From Bacteroidia bacterium (GTDB lineage Bacteria > Bacteroidota > Bacteroidia > Bacteroidales > UBA12481): DNA of 5,217 nucleotides. The stretch lies in assembly GCA_026391235.1 (NCBI GenBank), contig JAPLDV010000120.1:3551-8767 (forward strand), read 5' to 3'. The notes under the pieces are model-generated. The model had not been told where the DNA came from and searched no databases. It worked only from the letters and a program-made list of their open reading frames with translations. This document shows positions 1-5,217 of the stretch, one piece after another; the stretch's first letter is position 1; each line of letters opens with the position of its first letter. The position numbers and the translations under genes were made by a program.

Positions 1-1065
1 GATCGAGTCAGCAGGGTTTTCGTCTGGTGTAAAGTTGACTTTGATTTGTTTGAAATTTCGCAGCGAGCTGAATGATTCGATTGTTTTATCCACCAGGCTC
101 TGGCTGAAGAGGCTTCCTGACTGAAATGCCACAGAAGAATGAAGAATACCAGGTTTCAGGCTTAGCCGGTTCTTAAAAACAAAATTAGTCCCCTGGAAGG
201 TAGTTGTATCAGAAGCTGCCAGGTAGCTCTTCGGATCCCGGAGGTAATCCGAAGTATTAAAATCAGTGATTATGCTGATATTACCGATCCGGTAAAGGGG
301 ATGAAAGCTAAGCATTGAGACATCACTAATGGCATCTTTAGGATTTTTAATCCCCATCCAGACATCGACCTTATGATTACCTTTCATCGTATCTACCGGA
401 AAATAAACATACTCCCTGGAAAAACCATAATAGCCATTATTCCGCAGATAATTCGATAGCCTCATTCTTTCAAGCCGCAATACTTCGAGATCATATCGCA
501 TCGCGGGTTTCAGGAGGGAGGATGTTGAATCAAGACGGATCAGGTTTCGGATCGCACTGTCGGTCACCAATTCAGGACTGGTTAATCTAACATGGTCGAC
601 CACATATGGCGTACCAAAATCAACCCGGTAAACAACGCTGGCTTTTTTGCGTGCAAAGGAAATGGTATCATCAATCCGGGCATTATAATAACCGACATTT
701 TGCAGATAGTGTTTCAGTTGGTTTAGTGTTTCGTTGGTTGCAGCAGGGTTGAAAATAACCGGTTCCTCCCCGATTTTCCTCAGCCAGTTATTAAAACCGT
801 TTTTTTTGACCGGATTCGAGAGATTATATACCCCCAAATGAAATCGTAAAAAACCAAAAATCTTTTTATTAGGCTGTTGCCGGAAATAATTTTCCAGGTC
901 GCGATCAGGAATCGCCCCGCCTTTGGTTTCAATTTTATTTGATTTCAGCAGGTATTGATTCTCTGGAACATACCGTACCGGATTGCATCCCAATAAGATA
1001 AGGGAGATCAGAATTATGGTGTAACCATTTCTGATAAAACATTTTGTATAACAGCGGCGGATCAT
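1..1065 (-). CDS. tamL: TamL-like BamA/TamA-family outer-membrane assembly lipoprotein, N-terminal part (3' end outside window)
   Basis: The reading frame is open for 355 codons from ATG at 1065 to base 1 and continues off the left edge, so only the N-terminal, periplasmic part is present. The start is supported by AAAGGA at 1069..1074, a few bases upstream, and by a lipoprotein signal: basic residues (MIRRC), a hydrophobic stretch (about residues 16-25) and a lipobox LLGC with the lipidated Cys at residue 27. Family-like motifs follow: RQQPNKKIFGF and FHLGVYNLSNP (about 63-87), NWLRKIGEEPVIFNP (about 93-107), then two repeats ending in a YL-N-GYY pattern (LQNVGYYNA about 120-128, LRNNGYYGF about 207-215), as in POTRA domains. 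The 16-strand barrel expected in a protein of roughly 750-800 residues lies outside. Known of the family: Bacteroidota encode a TamA-like protein made as a lipoprotein (TamL), which acts in outer-membrane biogenesis. It is transcribed away from the RNA methyltransferase. The alternative is another BamA paralogue; the lipobox and the neighbourhood favour TamL. Confidence 0.85.
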   Translation of the reverse strand, partial: MIRRCYTKCFIRNGYTIILISLILLGCNPVRYVPENQYLLKSNKIETKGGAIPDRDLENYFRQQPNKKIFGFLRFHLGVYNLSNPVKKNGFNNWLRKIGEEPVIFNPAATNETLNQLKHYLQNVGYYNARIDDTISFARKKASVVYRVDFGTPYVVDHVRLTSPELVTDSAIRNLIRLDSTSSLLKPAMRYDLEVLRLERMRLSNYLRNNGYYGFSREYVYFPVDTMKGNHKVDVWMGIKNPKDAISDVSMLSFHPLYRIGNISIITDFNTSDYLRDPKSYLAASDTTTFQGTNFVFKNRLSLKPGILHSSVAFQSGSLFSQSLVDKTIESFSSLRNFKQIKVNFTPDENPADSI

Positions 1066-1133
1066 CTATCCTTTCTTGTGTCAGATTCCGAAATTATAAA
1101 TTTAATGTAAATTGCGAATTAACCATAAGCTAA
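1066..1133. promoter_or_regulatory. Divergent intergenic promoter region between tamL-like gene and RNA methyltransferase gene
   Basis: This AT-rich 68-bp spacer must hold the starts of transcription for both flanking genes unless they start inside a neighbour. On the plus strand TTG at 1076..1078 is followed after 18 bp by TAAATTTA at 1097..1104, one base off the Bacteroidota -7 element TAnnTTTG. TAAATTTA is a perfect 8-bp palindrome, so it could serve either direction. On the minus strand TAATTTCG (rc of 1090..1097) is another one-mismatch candidate. The assignment rests on motif likeness only. Confidence 0.35.
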
Positions 1134-1916
1134 ATGATTACCAAAGTCCAGATTCAATTTATCCGGTCGCTGGAACAAAAAAAAGTTCGTAATGAATCCG
1201 GATGCTTTATAGTTGAAGGTGATAAGCTCGTACGCGAGGCCCTTGAGTTGCCAAAACGCAGTCCATTTCAGATTAAAACAATCTTTGGGGTTGCGAAATG
1301 GTTGGATTCCAATATTTCAAATCGGGCAGATCCGAAAACGGAGATTATTCCGGTAACAGCACAAGAACTCGATAGAATAACCTTGCAAAAAAATCCAAAT
1401 CAAGTACTTGCAGTTATAAGCCACGATATCCTTTTCACACCGAAATTCCAATACTTTAAAGATTTACTGATCGGGCTCAATCAGGTTCAGGATCCAGGCA
1501 ATGTGGGAACTATCATCCGGCTGGCCGACTGGTTTGGCCTGGGGGGAGTGATTGCATCGGGAGATTCGGCTGATTTTTACTCCCCAAAGGTGGTGCAGGC
1601 GAGTATGGGATCCATTTTCCGCGTGAAGTTAATGACCACGGATTTGTTTGAGTTTATCGAATCTCTTCCCCCGGCTTTTCCCGTTTACGGCACCTGCCTC
1701 GACGGTGAAAACCTGTATAATGCTGATGTTAAACCCAATGGATTGATATTATTGGGTAACGAATCCAAAGGAATGAGGAAAGATCTGTCTGATCTTACGA
1801 CCATAAATCTAAGAATTCCGGGATTTTCGACTGGAAAGTCCAAGCCAGAATCGCTGAATGTTTCAATTGCTGCCGCGATTGTATGCAGCGAATTCAAGCG
1901 GAGAGAAAACGGCTGA
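1134..1916 (+). CDS. TrmH/SpoU-family RNA 2'-O-ribose methyltransferase
   Basis: This 260-residue protein has the layout of a two-domain SpoU enzyme, which moves a methyl group from S-adenosylmethionine to a ribose 2'-OH in tRNA or rRNA. Residues 1-100 resemble the L30e-like substrate-binding domain (RSLEQKKVRNESGCFIVEGDK, about 11-31). From about residue 112 comes the trefoil-knot SPOUT domain with all three motifs: motif 1 QDPGNVGTIIR (119-129, with Asn123, Gly125 and Arg129), motif 2 ILLGNESKGM (205-214) and motif 3 IPG with ESLNVSIAAAI (228-230 and 239-249). Length is normal and nothing is broken. ATG at 1134 is chosen because homologues begin at about this distance from the first motif; no Shine-Dalgarno is visible, which is usual in Bacteroidota. 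Its 3' end overlaps the convergent oxidoreductase gene by 23 bp. The exact RNA target cannot be read from the sequence; such genes are often labelled rlmB- or trmH-like. Confidence 0.92.
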   Translation: MITKVQIQFIRSLEQKKVRNESGCFIVEGDKLVREALELPKRSPFQIKTIFGVAKWLDSNISNRADPKTEIIPVTAQELDRITLQKNPNQVLAVISHDILFTPKFQYFKDLLIGLNQVQDPGNVGTIIRLADWFGLGGVIASGDSADFYSPKVVQASMGSIFRVKLMTTDLFEFIESLPPAFPVYGTCLDGENLYNADVKPNGLILLGNESKGMRKDLSDLTTINLRIPGFSTGKSKPESLNVSIAAAIVCSEFKRRENG

Positions 1917-3332
1917 CAGAATGTGCGGCGTATTCTCCGTCAATAGCAGAAGAAACGATGCCACCGGCATATCCTGCTCCTTCGCCAGCTGGAAACAAAC
2001 CTGGCAAACCGGGATGAAATCCCTTTTCCGGGTCACGCAAAATTCTGATCGGAGAAGAAGTGCGCGACTCAACCCCGGCCATAATCGCCTCCCGGGTCAT
2101 GAATCCTTTCATTTGACGGCCAAAAAAGTGCAAGCCATCCCGGAGTCTGAAACGGATACTCTCAGGCAGCCACTCATGCATAGGAGAACAAACCAGACCG
2201 AGATTATAAGAATGGTCAGGCAAAGATGAAGAGTTTCGCCCATCAATAAAATCGGTCAATCTTTGAGCCGGTGCTATCTGGCCCTGTCCGCCGTAGCGGT
2301 AAGCTGATTTCTCAAGCTCTTCCTGGAAAGCCAGTCCGGCAAACGCGCCATGTTCGGCATAAGCGGCAAGATCTTCAGGCCTGATCTCAACTACAAGACC
2401 GCTGTTGGCGTAAGGAGAATTCCGCATGGAATTTGACATACCATTGACTACAGTTTCAAAATCCGAAGTTGCGGATGGAACAATAATACCGCCCGGGCAC
2501 ATGCAAAATGAATAAACTCCGCGTCCGCTTACATTCTTTACAAGGGTGTACTCTGCTGCCGGCAGGTATTTGCCTCGTCCATCCTTCGAATGGTACTGAA
2601 TCTGGTCGATCAGGTTCTGTGGGTGTTCAATTCTCACACCCATGGCAAACCCTTTGATTTGCAGCTCCAGGTGCCGGCGATCCAACAACCGGTAAATGTC
2701 CGGAGCTGAATGACCCGTTGCGAGGATCACACCAGAGCCGGAATACTTGTCACCATGAGCCGATAGCACCCCGCTAGCCGTCCCGTTTTGAATTATCAGG
2801 TCCTCAGCGCGGGATTCGAAATGGAACTCCGTTCCAATACCCGCCTTACATCTCCCCTTTTCTTTGACCGGGTATAAAGTTTACCATCGGAAAAGGTTCC
2901 GGCCCCACCCTCACCAAAGCAATAATTTGAATCAGGGTTTAATCCCTGGTTACGGTTCAGTATTGCGATATCCCTTTTTCGTTCGGAAACACTTTTTCCG
3001 CGCTCCACGATAATCGGTTTATACCCGAGCTCGAGCAGGCGCAGCGACGCAAAAAGGCCGGCAGGGCCGGCCCCAACAATAACAACAGGAGTTGCTGAAG
3101 CTACATTTTTCCAATTATATACTTGAACCACAGGCGTTAATGGTTCATCCACAGCTAATCTGATCAACATTTTCACTACAATCGGTCTTCGGCGGGCATC
3201 AACTGATCGCTTAAGTATTCGGAATTCAGTCACCAGATCAGGGGAGAGTCCGGCTATCTGACAGGCATTTTTCCTGATTTGCTTTGCGTCAGATGCCTCC
3301 TCAGGGTTAAGGGTTATTTCGACTTCCCGCAT
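1894..3332 (-). pseudogene. COG2509-type NAD(P)/FAD-dependent oxidoreductase, broken by an internal deletion with frame change
   Basis: Two minus-strand frames together make one FAD-dependent dehydrogenase of the uncharacterised COG2509 type, usually about 515-530 residues. Frame A (3332..2796) gives the N-terminal domain (RILKRSVDARRRP about 38-50), the dinucleotide-binding VGAGPAG (86-92) with the acidic Glu110 ending the second strand, then NPDSNYCFGEGGAGTFSDGKL (132-152) and SKKRGDVRRVLE, before it turns to non-family residues and a stop at 2798..2796. Frame B is open from 2880 to 1894 and becomes family-like at KAGIGTEFHFESR (from about 2847). It continues with GVILATGHS (2733..2707), GRGKYLPAAEY, SFCMCPGG (about 2508..2488) and the C-terminal FAD-binding PAGEGAGYAGGI (1992..1957). 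Joining the halves gives at most about 484 residues; the segment that normally carries the GAS...DAHPHIGT(D/N)KL motif is missing. The break is therefore a deletion of about 115-120 bp, not a simple one-base slip. The gene sits 18 bp after porT. The function of the intact family is not well established. An assembly error is the alternative. Confidence 0.85.
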
Positions 3333-3350
3333 CCCGGGGTGTGGTTAAAT

Positions 3351-4070
3351 TTAACGTGACTGTTCAACATGGAAAACCAGGATCACCATTCTTGAATAAA
3401 TACTACTAACTCCGGAATTATAAATATGGAATCGCTTATCATCACCCGGAGCAAGGAAAACATCACGCATACCGACAGCGAATTTAAGTTCCATGGCAAC
3501 TTTTACCATAGAAAGGTAGAAGTCGACACCAACCCCTAACTCGATGTAAAAGTCGAAAGATTTAAGCACTGATATTGAGGGTTGAAAAGGATTCTTGGTT
3601 TCAGAGCGTACAAGATCAAACCGGGGGTTGATTCCGGCAATAAGATAGGGCGCATAGTTATTGACTCTCAGAGACCGGTATTTAAGCAAAATGGGCAAAT
3701 CCACATAAACACTTTCGATCCCCCAGGATTGGGTCGAATCAGGAGAGAGTTTATTTGTGACGGTAAGATCTCTGGAAGCAAATTGGATCCCCGGCAAGAA
3801 TCTGATATCCAGGAATTTTCCTAAACGATAATCTGTTATAAGATTAATGTTGATCCCGGGATTCTGTATAAGATCAAGGTGGTATCCATCTTTTGGAATA
3901 GCGGTAAAACCTGCGATGTTGACCCCAAACGAATAACCAAAATGAAAGGTTTGAGTATCAGCCATAAGCATGTTTTTCGGTTTCGATTTTTGCGACAGTA
4001 CCGGCAGGCTGAGCGATAATAGAATTCCCAGGATTATTCCTTTTTGTGCGGACATGCAGAGTTGTTTCAT
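3351..4070 (-). CDS. porT: PorT/SprT-family outer-membrane beta-barrel protein of the type IX secretion system
   Basis: I place the start at ATG 4070, giving 239 residues, close to the known length of PorT (about 240). The frame is open further upstream to 4190, but that would overlap ubiE by 83 bp and bury the signal peptide. From 4070 the protein begins with a classical signal sequence: MKQLCMSAQK, a hydrophobic core (about 11-25) and likely cleavage near VLS-QK (26/27). An ATG at 4055 is a second option. The mature part alternates short strands and turns as in an eight-strand barrel (OMP_b-brl_2 type), with family-like segments: LDIRFLPGIQF (87-97), VYVDLPILLKY (121-131), NNYAPYLIAGINPRFDL (137-153), FYIELGVGVDFYL (174-186), ELKFAVG (194-200) and a final SRMVILVFHVE strand. 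Known of the family: PorT/SprT is needed for export of gingipains in Porphyromonas and of gliding and other proteins in Flavobacterium. It follows ubiE by 37 bp, a pairing common in Bacteroidota. No Shine-Dalgarno is seen. Confidence 0.88.
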   Translation of the reverse strand: MKQLCMSAQKGIILGILLSLSLPVLSQKSKPKNMLMADTQTFHFGYSFGVNIAGFTAIPKDGYHLDLIQNPGININLITDYRLGKFLDIRFLPGIQFASRDLTVTNKLSPDSTQSWGIESVYVDLPILLKYRSLRVNNYAPYLIAGINPRFDLVRSETKNPFQPSISVLKSFDFYIELGVGVDFYLSMVKVAMELKFAVGMRDVFLAPGDDKRFHIYNSGVSSIYSRMVILVFHVEQSR

Positions 4071-4107
4071 TCGGTAAAATAACTGCTGAACAGGCAAAAT
4101 TAGTATT

Positions 4108-4815
4108 TCAAGTAGTTTTTTTACTTCCGGTATACAATCCGCAAATACCGGAAGATAGCGGTTTATAGTCGGAGGCTGTGAATCCTGCACGATTTAACAG
4201 GTCAACAAAAGCTTCGCCCTTTGGAAAGGTTTCCACGGAATCTGGCAAGTAACGGTAAGCCGAGAGATCCCGGGAGAACCATCGGCCGATGGCAGGTACC
4301 ACGTGGTGAAAATAGAACCGGTATCCGGCACGAAGCCATTTCTGACGGGGAAGGGAGAATTCAAGGATGGCCAGTTTTCCACCCGGGCTAAGCACTCTAT
4401 GAATCTCTCGCAAGCCAAGTTCCGGATCCTTAAAGTTTCTGACCCCGAAAGCGACCATGACAGCATCGAAAGAGGATTCCGCAAAAGGAAGGGTTTCGCA
4501 GGCAGCTTCAATCAAAGTGATCCTGTCAGACAGGCCACGATCGAGGATCTTTTTCCGGCCAATTTCCAGCATTCCGGATGAAACATCCACACCGGTAACC
4601 TGATCCGGGTTGAGCCGGATTGCACCGATGGCCATGTCGGCGGTACCGGTTGCGACATCAAGAATTCGCCGTGGTTTAGCCGGGGTTAGAGTATCGATGG
4701 CCTTTCTGCGCCATCCTTTATCAAAGTTGAGGGACAGCAGATGATTTAGAAAATCATACGAACCGGCAATCTGGTCAAACATTACGGCGTTTTCCCGGTT
4801 CTCATTTGTCGTCAT
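4108..4815 (-). CDS. ubiE: Demethylmenaquinone C-methyltransferase (UbiE/MenG)
   Basis: The 235-residue product is a full-length class I SAM-dependent methyltransferase that makes the last C-methylation in menaquinone synthesis, converting demethylmenaquinone to menaquinone. Bacteroidota generally use menaquinone, so menG would be an equally apt name. Diagnostic parts are the N-terminal MFDQIAGSYDFLNHLLSLN (12-30) with GWRRKAI, the SAM-binding motif I LDVATGTAD (52-60), the acidic end of strand 2 VTGVDVSSGML (73-83), the family-specific VAFGVRNF (121-128) and the signature IHRVLSPGGKLAILEFS (138-154). The conserved C-terminal part AYRYLPDSVETFP (186-198) with LLNRAGF (206-212) is also there. 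It starts 20 bp after the dehydrogenase remnant and ends 37 bp before porT, so it is probably transcribed with them. The start at 4815 (MTTNENRE) has no clear Shine-Dalgarno, but the upstream bases are A-rich. Confidence 0.96.
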   Translation of the reverse strand: MTTNENRENAVMFDQIAGSYDFLNHLLSLNFDKGWRRKAIDTLTPAKPRRILDVATGTADMAIGAIRLNPDQVTGVDVSSGMLEIGRKKILDRGLSDRITLIEAACETLPFAESSFDAVMVAFGVRNFKDPELGLREIHRVLSPGGKLAILEFSLPRQKWLRAGYRFYFHHVVPAIGRWFSRDLSAYRYLPDSVETFPKGEAFVDLLNRAGFTASDYKPLSSGICGLYTGSKKTT

Positions 4816-4835
4816 AACTATTACTTTTCAATTCT

Positions 4836-5078
4836 TCAGACTCCAGGCACTATAGGCACTTCTTTATACTGCCGGTGAAAAATGGTTGCTGAAGCCTGGG
4901 CGGCAGGTGTAACCAGAACATCCTGAATATTTACATGAGCGGGCCGGGTAATGCGGCGGCCGATGAGAATAAGGCGATAACCTTCCTTCGCCAGACGCAT
5001 CGTGGTAGCACGCCCGATGCCCGAAGTTGCCCCGGTAATGAGTACAATGGGTTTTTTTGGTTTAGTATTAGTTCGCAT
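4836..5078 (-). pseudogene. Short-chain dehydrogenase/reductase remnant: N- and C-termini joined in frame, catalytic core deleted
   Basis: The 80-residue frame starts with the cofactor-binding half of a Rossmann fold: IVLITGATSGIG (11-22, the TGxxxGIG motif), then RLAKEGYRLILIGRR (28-42), where the double Arg at the end of strand 2 suggests NADP preference. At residue 43 it jumps directly to the segment that normally closes a YdfG-like reductase of about 250 residues: TRPAHVNIQDVLVTPAAQA (44-62) with TIFHR (65-69). Everything between is missing: the NNAG motif, the catalytic Ser and the YxxxK pair. The loss is about 170 codons (some 500 bp), and the frame is kept. The product could not be an active reductase. 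The junction lies at about 4945..4957. ATG at 5078 is well placed behind a promoter-like element, and ubiE follows after 20 bp. A natural small protein is unlikely, since both halves match the ends of one known family. An assembly gap closed wrongly would look the same. Confidence 0.8.
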
Positions 5079-5103
5079 GATAAATAGATCATAAAGGAGA
5101 GTG

Positions 5104-5111
5104 CGAAAGTA
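5104..5111 (-). promoter_or_regulatory. Candidate -7 promoter element (TACTTTCG) for the dehydrogenase-ubiE-porT-oxidoreductase run
   Basis: Read on the minus strand, TACTTTCG followed by CACTCTCC is one base off the Bacteroidota consensus TAnnTTTG and has the C-rich start region often seen after it. It ends 25 bp before the ATG at 5078, which would give a short leader. I see no good TTTG or TTG at the usual 17-23 bp upstream, so the -33 half is unsupported. The likely role is to drive the whole minus-strand run. Confidence 0.45.
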
Positions 5112-5144
5112 CAGCTATTTTCAAAAGACTCCGACGTAACCCAG

Positions 5145-5217
5145 ATGGATTTTGGAATTCTTAAAATTAAACGGCTGATCCGCCTGTCTGCCCTGAGCAA
5201 AAATAATCCGGAATATA
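5145..5217 (+). CDS. Possible start of an unidentified plus-strand gene (3' end outside window)
   Basis: From ATG at 5145 a frame is open for 24 codons to the window edge, beginning MDFGILKIKRLIRL and then SALSKNNPEY. It is divergent from the dehydrogenase remnant, and TATTTTCA at 5116..5123 is a weak -7-like match upstream. The composition (amphipathic, basic, Bacteroidota-like codons) is compatible with a real N-terminus, but I do not recognise the protein. A minus-strand frame across the same bases is also open until a stop near 5120, so this end could instead be the tail of a gene on the other strand. Confidence 0.3.
   Translation, partial: MDFGILKIKRLIRLSALSKNNPEY

Noticed and set aside
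1858..2229. Plus-strand frame of 123 codons overlapping the end of the methyltransferase gene
   Set aside because: It is antisense to strongly family-like oxidoreductase sequence (PAGEGAGYAGGI region), and its translation has no recognisable domain.
2780..2850. Programmed ribosomal frameshift joining the two oxidoreductase frames
   Set aside because: A frameshift would restore a continuous family sequence, but a conserved segment of about 35-45 residues is absent, so a deletion explains it better; no obvious slippery heptamer lies at the join.
3055..3075. GGCCGGC repeated around AGG, resembling a GC-rich inverted repeat or protein-binding site
   Set aside because: It codes for the glycine- and alanine-rich VGAGPAG cofactor loop of the oxidoreductase, which explains the repeat.
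4194..4581. Open frames on both strands inside ubiE (4194..4511 minus, 4303..4581 plus)
   Set aside because: They lie wholly within the well-supported ubiE frame and encode low-complexity, non-family sequence; they are out-of-frame shadows.
4931..5200. Minus-strand frame of 89 codons across the dehydrogenase start and its upstream region
   Set aside because: It runs out of frame through the TGATSGIG-coding segment and the promoter-like element; the residues resemble no family known to me.

Overview
The window looks like chromosomal DNA of a member of the Bacteroidota (Bacteroidetes). The evidence is the pairing of a menaquinone methyltransferase gene (ubiE/menG) with a PorT-type barrel gene of the type IX secretion system, a TamA/BamA-family protein made as a lipoprotein (TamL-like), TAnnTTTG-like promoter elements, and starts without clear Shine-Dalgarno sequences. 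Base composition looks even and I see no mobile element, tRNA, rRNA or CRISPR.

Layout. On the minus strand, 1065 down to 1 and off the left edge is the N-terminal part of a TamL-like outer-membrane assembly factor (lipobox signal plus POTRA-like region; the barrel lies outside). A 68-bp divergent spacer separates it from a plus-strand TrmH/SpoU-family RNA methyltransferase (1134..1916). The rest is a compact minus-strand run, read from right to left: a short-chain dehydrogenase remnant (5078..4836), ubiE/menG (4815..4108), porT (4070..3351) and a COG2509-type FAD-dependent oxidoreductase (3332..1894). The oxidoreductase meets the methyltransferase tail to tail with a 23-bp overlap. A possible plus-strand gene begins at 5145 and runs off the right edge.

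The genes touch cell-envelope biogenesis (TamL-like), type IX secretion (PorT) and menaquinone synthesis (UbiE), with an RNA methyltransferase and two redox enzymes as neighbours. I infer a shared transcript for the four minus-strand genes from spacings of 20, 37 and 18 bp.

The most notable observation is that two of these four genes carry internal deletions. The dehydrogenase has its Rossmann N-terminus joined in frame to its extreme C-terminus, with the catalytic middle missing. The oxidoreductase lacks roughly 35-45 residues in the middle and changes frame at the same spot. Either both are real gene-decay events in an otherwise intact cluster, or the assembly has dropped sequence at two places. 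I see no convincing new multi-gene system here.
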